Of a stretch of DNA of 64,000 nt, positions 10,103-21,888 are shown piece after piece. Source of the stretch: Astrocystis sublimbata (Eukaryota; Ascomycota; Sordariomycetes; Xylariales; Xylariaceae); contig JAJNNY010000052.1 of the NCBI GenBank assembly GCA_022453515.1, positions 124,001 to 188,000 of the forward strand, given 5' to 3'. The number at the start of each line of letters is the position of its first letter. Within the stretch, counting starts at the first letter, position 1. The notes below the pieces were generated by a model. The model was not told where the DNA came from and ran no database searches. It was given only the letters and a program-made list of their open reading frames with translations. The translations under genes were made by a program, and so were the position numbers.

Positions 10103-11626
10103 ATGATTAAAATGCCGACAGAAGATCAGTCTGGGGAAGGGCAACAAGTTGGAGAAGCGCCCAGGCCAGAGGATATTATCTGCATTTTCAACCCCGCGAA
10201 GCCAAGGGACTGCTACCAGATTTTGTCATTAGATCAGGGAGAAGTTGATGGAAAGCTCTTGTTCAATCTTCGTACTTTCTCCGTTGGCGAAAGTGACAGG
10301 AATGAGACCCTCGACCCCTTACTCGACAACTTCCAAATCGACAAACTGCCAGTGCATCTCCAACCCGGCCCCCAGCGCCGTGTGCATGTCATTGTGTCCA
10401 CACATTCTGGAACCGGACTGGGTTTGCAATTTTACAATAACATTCTTGCGCCACTGTTCGAGGCGCTCGGTCTCACTGCCAGGGAAGAGGCAGAGAGGGG
10501 AGCTGCAGGAGAGCCGTCTAACTTCTATCATCTGCTTATCACACAGAACGCAGACAGCGTGAAGGAGTTCACACGCGGTCTTTTGAATCCAGGTCGCAGC
10601 GACGAGAATGTCGAGCACACTGTTGTGTTGTTGAGTGGTGATGGGGGCATAGTCGACATGTTGAACAGTTATATGCCTCCAGGTCGCGATGATATTAAGT
10701 CCGAGGACGACGTACCGCCGGAAAGACTGCCACTTCTCGCCGTTCTACCGCTCGGCACCGGTAACGCGCTCTTCAACTCAATGCATAAGACGGTGAAGAC
10801 TCCTATGGCAGCCACAGACCTCATCCAAGGCCTGCGCACTCTACTGCACGGGAAAGCTGCCATACTACCTTCTTTCAAGGCGGTCTTTCCAGAGGGCTCG
10901 CGCACGATCGCATACTCGGAGAGCACAGACCCGGCATCTACCGCGAACGTATCTGCGAACCCAATAGACTCGGTTTCAAACTTACAAGAGCAGAAGAGTT
11001 ACGTATCGCATCTCTACGGCGTGGTGGTTGCAAGCTATGGTTTCCATAGTCAGTTGGTGTGGGAGAGTGACACACCGTCGTACCGGAAGCACGGTGACAA
11101 GCGTTTCCAGATGGTAGCGGAGGAGCTATTGAAAGAAAGCCACGCGTACCAGGCTACAGTCGAGGTCGCCCGCATTACACCAAGCGGCGAGCCTGCCAGA
11201 ATCGAGCGTATAGATCGAAGTCGGCACGCCTACGTTCTCGCAACGCTTGTGTCTAATCTGGAAAAGACTTTTTGCATCTCTCCGGCCAGCCACCCCATGG
11301 ACGGACACCTACGCCTTGTGCATTTTGAGCCAGTCGACGGCGCCAAGACAATGGAAATCATGATGGCGGCGTACGACGAGGGGAAGCATCTGGATATGCG
11401 CTGGGAAACAACAGTGACGGAGGGTGAAGGGCATGGGAAAGAGGCGGGCAGAGTCGGGTATGAGGACATCAGCGAAGTAAGAATTACGACACATGAAGAA
11501 GACGCGAGATGGAGAAAGGTATGTATTGATGGCACGATTGTTGAGATTCCTACAGGCGGGTGCATGATTGTCAGCAAGGAGACAAGGCGACACTTGAGAG
11601 TGCTCGTAGATCAGTCGGTCGTATAA
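10103..11626 (+). CDS. Sphingoid-base / diacylglycerol kinase-like (DAGKc fold) protein
   Basis: Predicted lipid kinase of the DAGKc/LCB-kinase superfamily, which uses ATP to phosphorylate a lipid hydroxyl. Single exon, 507 residues, ATG at 10103; a second ATG three codons on is also usable. The catalytic fold runs from about residue 92 (RRVHVIVSTHSG) through the nucleotide loop LLSGDGGIVDMLNS to LAVLPLGTGNALFNS. The SGDG form is nearer to sphingosine kinases than to the GGDGT of most diacylglycerol kinases. The C-terminal half has the expected conserved patches (SHLYGVVVASYGFHS, DGHLRLVHFEP). No membrane span or C1 domain is seen. It follows the HET gene by 414 bases on the same strand. The substrate is uncertain between long-chain base, diacylglycerol and ceramide. 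Confidence 0.85.
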   Translation: MIKMPTEDQSGEGQQVGEAPRPEDIICIFNPAKPRDCYQILSLDQGEVDGKLLFNLRTFSVGESDRNETLDPLLDNFQIDKLPVHLQPGPQRRVHVIVSTHSGTGLGLQFYNNILAPLFEALGLTAREEAERGAAGEPSNFYHLLITQNADSVKEFTRGLLNPGRSDENVEHTVVLLSGDGGIVDMLNSYMPPGRDDIKSEDDVPPERLPLLAVLPLGTGNALFNSMHKTVKTPMAATDLIQGLRTLLHGKAAILPSFKAVFPEGSRTIAYSESTDPASTANVSANPIDSVSNLQEQKSYVSHLYGVVVASYGFHSQLVWESDTPSYRKHGDKRFQMVAEELLKESHAYQATVEVARITPSGEPARIERIDRSRHAYVLATLVSNLEKTFCISPASHPMDGHLRLVHFEPVDGAKTMEIMMAAYDEGKHLDMRWETTVTEGEGHGKEAGRVGYEDISEVRITTHEEDARWRKVCIDGTIVEIPTGGCMIVSKETRRHLRVLVDQSVV

Positions 11627-12361
11627 AGTCGGTCACAATTCGGGGTGCTATCTAAGTACCTATAACATGGACTTGGACCGAGCCTTACTTGGGAAACGTA
11701 TCGGAAGTCACCACGCCTTCGAGCATCCGTCAACCTTCCTGATCTGAGATTGTGCCTGGGAGCTAGCTCTCGGGCTAAGCGTACCTGAAAGTACGTACCT
11801 ACTTTATGTACTAGGTATGTTAGCAACTCAAGTTAGGGACAGACAACCACTGGCAGCATTCTCATGGATGCAGCATATAAAAATGCATTTATGATTTGTT
11901 CCAAGTGCCTACTAGTACTACTGAGCAGAGAGATAAGGAGCACTCGGTACGACATATACAATGGCGCAATGCGGAATCGTTGATGCGCTCGTTCACTCAC
12001 TCCTTAGCACAATGGGCCGAGAGCCAATGGTTGGACAGGATTCTGGAATCAGAATGATTCATCCGCACTAACACTGCACATCTTGCTTGAATACCCCAAG
12101 TGCCATACACTGTACCTTCCCTTGATGGAATAAAGATGGAAAGTGCCCGTTGTCTGGAATATCTCCCCATTTGGGAATATACGCATTCAAACAAGAAGTT
12201 AACGAGCCTACAACCAGCAGTTGCTTTTCAATCAGTCATTGACGCTGTTCCCTATATGCGACTGACGATTGTAGTCTGCCCCTACAACGCGCATATTACG
12301 CAAATTGAAGGCTGATCTCCAAATTTTTGACTACTTGATTGATTCTCAATCCATTGCGATC
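11627..12361. other. Intergenic region upstream of the ABCF gene
   Basis: 735 bases with no supportable gene. A TATAAAA element sits near 11877 and GTACCTA motifs near 11656 and 11797. Confidence 0.6.
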
Positions 12362-15300
12362 ATGACTTCCATGGAAGCAGAAAGTGTCACAACCATCTTG
12401 TGCACTTCAAAGCAAACGAGATTCCATATCGGGACGCCTAACTACCGCGAGGTGAGGTCTCTTTGTCTACTTGGGTTCGGCGTGGAGTCGAGATTCCGCA
12501 TCGTGATCTCAGTATATGCCCTGTTTCGATCCAGATTATAATGACTGATGCATATTGTTTTCAAAGCTGGATATTGAGGGTCTGAACATCATTGTGAGAT
12601 CCGGTGGTCCCGGCAATAAAGGCACGAAATCAGCCAAAGGGAAGACTCGTGTTGAAGGTACCGAAATTCTCGACAATGCAACTCTGCGTCTGAAAGCTGG
12701 CCAGCGATATGCACTCGTCGGTCGCAACGGATCAGGAAAATCAAGTAAGCAAACACAGAGCGAGGAAGAAGACGATGGGGAAAAGATGCATCACAACTGG
12801 TGAAAGACCCTGGACGCTTGTCACGAAAGCTGACATGTCTACCTGATTCAGCATTACTCAAGGCTATCGTCCAGAAGTTGATTCCTGGCAGTAAGTAAAT
12901 ACCACTAAGCAACATCCAGGAAAAATATACCCATAATTGCAATCACCGTGGCTGTGTTTGTCGGCCCCCGTCTATCCCCAAACACAAGGATCACTCCTTC
13001 ACCTTGGCTGACTCCGGCGTCAAAAGTACCTGAGGAGACTCGTATTGTTATCTTACAACAGACCAACGCTGAAGATGGCTGCACGACAGCGAGTCCAGAG
13101 CAGCCAATGCCACCGAAAGCACGGGATCTATGTGTATTAGACGAGGTGATTGAGCGCGCCACGGCTAGGTATGAGGTGCAAAACGAGATCGAAAGTAAGT
13201 CCTCATGATTCATTACTCCTTGTACCGTTTTTCTCTACTGCAGCATCCAAAGTCTGGGGTGTATGTTGCTAACACAAGCCTAGTCCTGTCCCATGGTATT
13301 GACAGCAACGATCCGCTCGACGCGGTGAGGAGCCTGCGAAAGATTCAACGCGAGCGTCTTCAAAAAGACCTGTTTCTGAAAGCCAAGGATGCAAAGTTGC
13401 GCAGTGGCGCAAGAGGCATGCAGGCACGCAAAGCCCTGATAGCAGCCGAAAAGAAAACCGCCGAGTTCGATGCCATGTATGATACCATAACCCCTGCTCT
13501 TCCAAACTCCCGGTCAATTTCTCCAGCTCATACAAATTGCAGATATGGGCAAACTGGAGAAGAGGACATTTCGCCGGAGACACTTGCCAAGGAGACGAGT
13601 GAGGCCGCGGACCTGCTAGCAGACCTACAGCTCACGACAGAGCCATCGAAGGCGGCAGAAGTCATATCACGAGCGAAAAAGTTACTGACAGGTCTGGGCT
13701 TCACTGAAGCCACTATGCTCCGGCCAGTTTCGAGCTTGTCGGGTGGCTGGAAGATGCGCACATCATTAGCAGCTGCTGTAAGTAGTGGTCCAAACCTAGA
13801 CCTTATTGTCTTGAAAAGTTCTATACAATGCCGCAACATTCTCTCCCTTCAACTTCACTTTCATATTTGAGAGTGTTTTAGATGTCTCTGGTCCCGTTTT
13901 TAGTTTCTTATCAAATCATATCAACTAATTGAAAGTTTATAGTGTAGGTGATTACTTGAGATGGTCTTATCTTATTCTGTCACTAGTCTATGTTATCATC
14001 GGATCAACTCATACTGCAGAGTATATTGCTTTACAAAGCGCGCTCAGCACGACGATGGCTAACATCCCCCTTCGCAGTGCTCCAAGAATCGGATATACTG
14101 ATACTCGACGAGCCCACTAACTTCTTGGATCTGCTGGGGATCCTATGGCTACAGCGATACCTTTTAGCTCTAAGTGAATCATCAGATCCGCCCACGCTCA
14201 TTCTCGTTTCACACGATCGTGACTTTGCATCCCTGTGCACTGATCTGCTCATCCTGAGGGACAAGGATATCACCTACTTTCACGGTGATCTACCAACGTA
14301 TGAATCGGCTCAAGCCGAGAAGAAGATACATCTCAGCAAAATGAAGGAGGCCCAGGACCGGCAGAAAGACCATATCCAGCAGACGTGAGTAGTGTCAAGC
14401 CATATCTTCACCGTGACTTGTATCCAAAGCCACCAGAAGGCGACATACGCGTCTTGCTCAGCATAGTACTAACCTCAGCACTGAAGTATACAGAAAAATA
14501 TGCGTGAAGGCAGAGCCAAAGATGATCAAAATAAGATCAAGCAGGCGAAGTCACGGCAAAAGAAGTTAGACGAGCGCTGGGGCTTAGAGACAAGCGCCAA
14601 AGGGGGCCGGTTCAAGCTGAATCGGGACCTGCCGGGATATTACCTCACCAGCCGCGCTGAGATTGAAATACCACAGGATGAGAGGCCAGTGAACTTCGTT
14701 TTACCTGAGCCGTCTGACTTACGATTTCCAGGATCCTTGATTGTAAGTGATACATCGCCATCTTGGTTATGGCCTTGGTTTTCCACAGGGAGAACTCTGG
14801 TGACCACAACATGATCTTGCTCTGCAAGCCATGCGTGGTATAGCAACAAAGACTCACGGAGAGAACCATTGCTGATTCTATGTGCTCAAGTCGCTGGATA
14901 AAGCCGCGTTCCGTTATCTCAAGAGTTCTAGCACCAAGACCGGCTCGTCGCCGGTTGTAGAAGACGTCACTCTTTCCGTACATATGGGCGATCGTATTGG
15001 AATCCTGGGATTGAATGGGAGCGGCAAGTCAACCCTCGTCAAACTACTTGTTGGTGAGACGAAACCCAACTCAGGGGTGGTGACTCTCCACTCCCGCCTG
15101 AAAATAGGCTACTACTCCCAACAAGCCGTAGAGAAGCTCCAAGAACTGGGTATTTCCAACCCGGACTTGTCTGCGCTCTCCCTGCTCCAGCAAGAGATGT
15201 CGTCAACCGAAAAAGAGGAGGGACGAGTCCGTGGGTGTGAGTACTTCCCAAGATTATTCTCTTGTCCTAGCAGGTTCCGAATTACCAGGCGTCAAGGCTG

Positions 15301-15792
15301 TGTCAGACGCTGCTCATCACTACGCCCAATGCGCTCAAAGTGGTAACACTGACTTCGAGTACTCTAGTGCTGGGGTCTCTCGGCCTACCGGGTAGACTTG
15401 CATCCGAGGTGCCAATTCGCAAGTTGTCGGGCGGGCAACTAGTGCGTCTTGAGATGGCCCGGATTGTATGGAGGAATCCGCATTGCCTGATTCTCGATGA
15501 AGCAACAACACATCTCGACTACGAGACAGTGATCGCATTCCGCGAAGCCCTTCGCGACTGGGAGGGAGCTGTAGTGGTCGTCAGTCATGACCGTTGGTTC
15601 ATGCGTGGCGTTGTTGAGGGCCGCATCGAGGATGAAGATGAAGGAAGCGATCTTTCCGACGATGAGGGACAACCCCCTCGACGTAGACTGGTATATCGGC
15701 TGCGGGCAGGAAAGTTGAGTCAACTAGACGGAGGAGTTGACCAGTTTGAGGCGATCCTGGAGAAGCGGGTGGCCAAATTGAGTGACTCATGA
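12362..15792 (+). CDS. ABCF-type protein with two ATP-binding cassettes (splicing uncertain)
   Basis: Soluble twin-ATPase of the ABCF class (Gcn20/Arb1 relatives), which act on ribosomes and have no membrane spans. Exons: 12362-12451, 12567-12744, 12852-12890, 13027-13194, 13284-13777, 14020-14384, 14487-14742, 14891-15236 and 15368-15792, giving 786 residues. Cassette 1 has Walker A GRNGSGKST (split by an intron), signature LSGGWKMR, Walker B LILDEPTNFLD and H-loop LVSHDRDF. Cassette 2 has GLNGSGKST, LSGGQLVR, LILDEATTHLD and VVSHDRWF. The linker between cassettes includes SRQKKLDERWG and GGRFKLNRDLPGY. The junction before Walker B is abnormal. The acceptor that matches the family (AG at 14076-14077) shifts the frame, while the in-frame acceptor at 14019 adds 19 extra residues between signature and Walker B. 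A 66-base in-frame piece at about 13478-13543 may also be an intron. A decayed gene is possible. Confidence 0.75.
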
Positions 15793-18700
15793 AGGAGTTC
15801 ATTGGACCAGGAAGATTACCCTGTCTTGCTGTTACAACTAATGGACATGCCAGGCGTCCTCATGTCTAGAGCAAGAATTGCTCTGGTGAGCTAGATCACA
15901 AGCTGGACCACTTTTGTCGCCTCAGAATATCCTGCTTGTTGTCTGTTGCACCAATTTGACATATGTGACACACGGCTTATGGTGTTAAACTTCGAGTCAT
16001 CATGGATCCAAAAGAGACCCCGCGTGACAGGGGCATAAGCGCCCAGAGATGTCTCATGTGATAATGAAAGTCTTTAGAAAATATTTGTAGTCAGTGTGAT
16101 GCTAGTTTTCATAGAAAGCGCCGAATTCCTCTTCTTGCATGACATACTGATTCTATTGGCGCATTGCTTATGGCAAATCGCAAGAAAGGCCGAGTCGGCC
16201 GGAATGAAAATGAGCACTATCCAAATTAAGATGCAGGAACGCGGTGACAAGAGCTGGCACCTGAAATTGTCACTGCCTATGCAAGTACGACAGACCAACA
16301 ACTTTCAGCCGTATGGTAGTGCAATTAGAATGGCACTAGCAACAGGTTTCTTTGACTTACCTAAAGCTGCCGGTGCAATAGCGTTCCCGGGCCCGGGCCT
16401 TTTCGACTTTAGAATAAATGATGTAGAACCGAAGCTAGGCTTTACATATGCCGGAATTCTAGGCAACTAACTATACCTTAACACTATTTGATACGGCGAT
16501 TTAGTTCATACGCCGTTTCTTATGCTTACACTTCCTGACACTCACCATTGGTTGAGAAAATTCCAAGGACTGGCAGGCTGACTGTGATATCTCATTAACA
16601 TGCCTGACTTCGATCACTTGCAATTCAAAGGGCCAAATGATCCTTAGATTTTGAGTGGCCGATCACGGTCAGCTGTAATCTCAAGATGGGACAGTTCAGG
16701 AAACCAACAGTCCTGGCTGGCTGGTCCAGGTTGATCGCAGAGATTTTCGCGGTACTGAAATACGTGGAAAAGAAACCAAAAAATATTCTTCGGACATGAC
16801 CAATTATACGAAGCTGAGTCATTCATACTGTTGGACTTATCAGCTCACTCTCACAACGAGCAATAGGAGACAAGACAAAGTGAAAGAAATCAAGTTGCAC
16901 GAGGCTCGGGCCAACGAGGATCAGTTCAAGTAGCCTCAGCTGACTGCGTATCTAGAGTCAAGCGGCAGGAACAGGCAGTTATGCAAGGGCCGGGTGGCAA
17001 TTGAGCCGATATGGTGCCACAAGTAGGTGCCGACCAACATGCATTGTGGCTAGGAAATGAGGCAAAAAAAGAAGGGGATACACGTACTCGTACATTACGC
17101 GCGAAGCAAAAATCGACAAGGCGACAGTTGTGTGCCTCGACAGGGAGCTGAAGTGACACACTATTTTTAAGTTCTGAGGTAGGATTTCTTCACCCATCAT
17201 TAATGAGGCCCTCTCGTGGCCACGCGATCATGGGACCACAGACCACAAGACCATCCCAAGTTTGCCAGTCTCATCCCAGCCGCCCAGAATCCGAATATTC
17301 GGTAGCTTCCTGTTGACCATTTACTCACGTCAAGCAAGCCCCACCGAATGTAGTGCTTTGTGGCACAGCAATGTGGAAATCTGACGGGGTGTTAGCGCGA
17401 ATATGGTTGCATCTTCAAGACGCTAATAGGCAAGCGATCTGTGGACACTGTCTGTCCGTTCGCCTGGGTATCAGGGGGTCAGCCGAGAGCTTCGGTAGGT
17501 CAGCCCCTCGCCCCGGTAATGAGACCACTGCAAGATCATGACCCATCGTACTGTACATAGATCTCTTACGTAAATCACAGAGCTGGCCCCAGACAGACGG
17601 TATTATTGTAGGAGCTGCTGCGACGCGAGATGTATGAGTAAGTGTTCTCATAGCTCGTGATCTTTTTCGCCAGCCCTATAGCCCAATTAAAAAATGCAGA
17701 CTTCTTAAAATACTATGTAGTACGTGTAGTATACAACAGTACAGAAGACCTGCGGCCTTACCAGTGCCCCAGGAGGGGCACCTGAGCACAACGCTGTAAT
17801 TTGAACACTGCTGGAATCCAGGGTAGGTACCTGCACTCTCCACTGGCGGTGTAGCACATAACAAGGTGCGGAAGATGCTGTTGGCAATGTCTTGCTGGAT
17901 GGGCATCACCTGCAAGCCACAGGCTTCGGAGAGGATCATGAAATCAACGGGAAGTCGGCCAACACATGCTTTGCTAGACCGATGCATCCACACACCAGAG
18001 CACGGCGAGAGCGGAGTCTCAGGCGGCTTTGCTTTCGTCACATTGAAAAAACGTGTCGGTGGATGCGGCTGTCTTGGCTTCTCACAGTCGTACTTGAGAC
18101 AGCATCACGGTACCATCTGACTAAAGGGGCTTGGTTTGCTTGAGATCAACGACCACGAGGGACAAGGACTGCTAGCTATTTGACAGGCTCGGCAGGCCCT
18201 GGATTTGGATACAGAATTTGGAAACAAACAATCAAAGAATGCTATTGCTTCAGCGTGACATTCCACCATCAGCATTCATTCCTATGGTGAGGAGGGCGGG
18301 AATGGGGCGCTCACGAGGGTTGTCTCATTCAACACACATCTACTACGAGTACTCGTAGTATTTGCGCATTCAGTTCTCGTTCATTTGCGACCCAAGTTAG
18401 TGAAAGAATACGTCAAGTGTACTCGTAGCAAGTAGACTAACCAAGCCTGACATTGCACTACCGAGACTACCTAGGCAATAGATGGTGTGTACCTACGAAA
18501 TGATGAAAGATGAGTCGGGCCGATAACTAAAAGTACCTGAATGCGCTACCTTGGGCGATTCCGGGGGATCGGGGATCAGGACGGGCTCGGACGGGGAAGC
18601 TTGACGAACTGCTGAAAAGCTCCATTTAATATGAACCTTGCGCACCCAAGTGGGTTGGTTCAACTGGGATGATACATGGACTTAGACATAGTCGTCGACG

Positions 18701-20780
18701 ACTTAACGTAGGAAACACAGAACAAGAGTCGAATATGATTTCTGATCAATTCTACCATAGGCTACTTACATAGGACATGCGGCAATTCTTAAACATACAG
18801 CAATCAATGCTCATAAGTCATTTCCAAAGAACCTTAATACCACCAGCAATCCCTTCAGCATGATGTGCCACACGAATAGATCTCCGCAAAAACTACTCGG
18901 AACGGAAGGTCACTTTACATGATAGATACAGCACCCCGATATTACTGCGGCGATATCCCGTCAATCTCCCACCCTCAAATTGCAGTTCTGAAGGCAGTTA
19001 ATACTGCGATGTTGCTGCTTTGTTCGCCTGATTCGCCTCGTTGTACACGATAGCATCAGCGGGTATTCGTATACGGGATGCGTACCGTAACAGGACTCGT
19101 GAGAAATAGTCACGGACTCGTGATGGTGATGATTGGCACTAGCTGCTTTCTTTCTTTTCTTTCACCACTCGGCTGTCGCCACCGCCATTAAAGTGCACGA
19201 CAGGCCTCTTTGACCCGAGTGGTTGTGTGTACCCGGGCCTCGGCCAATTTGGAATACAGCCGCGCTTGCGAGTGGTGCAGCGGGGAAGCTTTCTCGATCC
19301 AATACCAGCGTGAAACGAAGGCTCGATAGGCCTAGAGATAGACATGGCTCGACATGGGCGCTGCAAGCAGCCGCGTCTAAGGCATCGTGGCTAACTGCTG
19401 ACTACCTCCCGCCGACGCCACCGTCGCAGCAAAGGCGCCAATGGGCGCTTCCGATAGAAGCAACCGACTTGCTCCCCTCGGGCGTGCCAACCCTATGCGG
19501 CACCGCTCTAGACGATTACAGGAGTGGCGTCCGAGACAGCGTTTAGCATCGGCGCCTGGGAATTGACCCTTCATTCACAAATATTTATTTATACAGCAAT
19601 TTGGGATTGAATAACATGGCGCCACCCCGGACACAGAGGCCAATTGACCATGAATGAATGACCGACCTTGCTTGGCCTATGTAACGTCGTTTTCGCCGCC
19701 GTCGTCTTCTCGATCCTGCTCAAGGGTGTGTGTGCATAGGTATGTACTAGTAGGTAGATCAGGGTGAGCGCGTTTGTGTTAATCGAGGGTAGGTCAGATC
19801 TCTCCATAGCATAGCGAGTTGTCTGATCATCTCGCTCAATCCAGAAGCTCGATTTTTCTCTGGGGTTTCCACGCGAGCAGCGGCGGGGAGACTCCTTCAA
19901 TGGGGGGTCGACCCAATAAGAATAGAAATACTGGCCTCTCTCGTCCCTCTTTCAAACCAGGCAACCCAGGCAGTATGTATCACATGATGCTCTTAAGGGG
20001 GGGTTGATACTGCTTACATGTATAGACAATGAATATACTTTTCGTGATGCTTAAAGCGCAGATTATGACGAGGCGGTCATTTTCCGCACACTGTAGCTGA
20101 CCATGAAAAATTCAGGGGTCTCAAGCTGAAGTCGCTCATGGGAGATTGGACAACAACAACCACAGTAAAAACAATAGTAACCATTTGTGCGCACTTCGAG
20201 CTCACCATCACCATGGACCAACCTGCAGAGAAAAAAAAAGAAGATACCACCAAGCCCATTTGCTGTGTATATGTATGTAGATCGGCCTGACCGTACACAG
20301 TACCTAGTAGGGCATGTAACCCAGCTGCGGTAGCATGGCTGGATCGCGTCTCACGTCTCACTGAGCAGCGTAGCCGTCTGTGTAGCAGGATCTGTAATAG
20401 TAGGTACTTCATGGATGCTACCTGCTCAGTAGTGGCGTGTGACCATACCGAATCTAATTTCATTCTGTTTTTTTTTTTTGTTCCTCGGTCTGGAATTCCA
20501 GGTCTTGCCGGTCCAGAGGGCCGACGCTAAGCTGTTATGGTAACAACTGTCTGTACGTTCGTTGTTGGGTGCTAACGATCCTGGAGACGTACCGTCGATC
20601 TCTCCTATCCGTCCATCCCGTCGATTGACCTGCGCGTACGGTACTGGAAGGTAGCACAGCCAAATGTCAATCACAAGCCCATGCTTGGATGTACAACATG
20701 GTAGGACAGGATACAAGATCAGGCTACCTGAAGCCAGTGCGGCGATGGCTCCATGCACCTCCCGCCAGGCGAGCCAAGTC
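15793..20780. other. Gene-poor block, no supportable gene
   Basis: About 5 kb with only short frames, none of which resembles a known protein or joins by plausible introns. It contains a perfect 20-base palindrome at 18341-18360, a GC palindrome CCCGGGCCCGGG near 16387, and a T10-11 run near 20467. No transposon ends, reverse transcriptase or transposase fragment was recognised. Confidence 0.6.
18341..18360. repeat. Perfect 20-base palindrome
   Basis: The half TACTACGAGT is followed directly by its exact reverse complement ACTCGTAGTA. The core TACTCGTAG recurs once at about 18420-18428. No protein-binding site that I know fits it clearly. Confidence 0.85.
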
Positions 20781-20793
20781 GAGCCAGTTCAGG

Positions 20794-21678
20794 CTGGGGA
20801 TGGGGTAATTCTAAGCTTGGAACAGGAGCTGGGGGATTGGCACGGTTAGCACGGTGGATCTTGTCGCTCCCCCATCATTCCCCCATCTTCTCCATGCCAC
20901 TAGCAAGTACATTGCTGAGTCCGGGGGTTTTGGCTGGGGCATCCATCGTCTGGGCAGAACTGGGGGAACTGGGTAGCTCTCGCGACCCACGCCGCCATGG
21001 GCAGAGAGACGCGGGGAGCCCCAAATCCCCAGCTCCTCTCGCAGCTTTGTCGCATCTCGTCGAACCATGCACCAACAGGACCGCGCCGCCACGCAGGATC
21101 TGCCCCCTCTCCCCTCTCTCGCCTCTTTCCCCAGAGCAGACAGAGCCCAGAAGCAGGAGACGGCCCTTTTCGACCCCTGTCAATAAGCCGCTACCCTGCT
21201 CGCAGCTCTTGGCCAGCCCAATCACTATGAGGCGCCTGTGAGGGCACAGGAGAGCGAGGAGGGCAAGGGAAGGGGGCATCTGTAGCGCAAGCCAGATCCG
21301 AGCATGGCCCGCTTCCAGTCTAGACTGGATCAGCAGTCCGTGTCGATTTTTGCTGATATGCTCCTCCGGATTCTACTCCGGAATCCAGAAGCCCATGACT
21401 AACACAACATGCCTCGCATGCCTAACACAGGCCCTAGCAGCGCTGGCTGAAAGTGTAACCGTTTCCGACCCCTGTCCCGTGCGACTCTCGGTCCCCCAAT
21501 GCAGAATGCAGCCATCAGCTGGGGTTTTTGTCGTCGGGTCGTTGCCCATGTAACCACGCCATCTGCCCAAGTATCCAAGTATCCAAGTGTCGAAGTGACT
21601 ATGTAGATATGTACCTTTCTTTGACGAGGCCGTGAAGCGTTCGCTTTGTCGCGCGAGGAGCTATCGTGCTATATATAT
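20794..21678 (+). promoter_or_regulatory. Promoter region of hexose transporter with CreA-type sites and TATA element
   Basis: SYGGRG hexamers, the consensus bound by the carbon-repression factor CreA/CRE-1, occur at 20794, 20829, 20921, 20934, 20960, 21011 and 21519, with reverse-strand copies at 21027 and 21129. A TATATATAT element at 21670-21678 lies about 210 bases before the start codon and is followed by a CT-rich leader. Repression of the downstream transporter by glucose is an inference; the region is GC-rich, so some sites are expected by chance. Confidence 0.4.
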
Positions 21679-21888
21679 TACTCTCCCGTCTGCCCCTCGA
21701 GCCAGCCCACGACCTTCCTTTCCCCCTTGTGTCGGTTATCGGTTACCCCCCGTCTGCAGCCTTGAAGTGTCTCCGTCTCAAGGGATAGACATAGACACCA
21801 AGACATCTGGTCCGTTCAAGAAGGGTCTCGCTCCCCCAAGTCTCGAAAAAAGGAAACCAGTTCCCAGTCCAAGCCCCGGACCGCAAAA

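Noticed and set aside
16099..16470. Frame of about 124 codons
   Set aside because: Isolated, no domain, no recognisable codon bias; could be chance in the gene-poor block.
20753..21279. Overlapping frames of 130-160 codons on both strands
   Set aside because: Low-complexity, GC-rich promoter DNA of the hexose transporter; neither resembles a protein.
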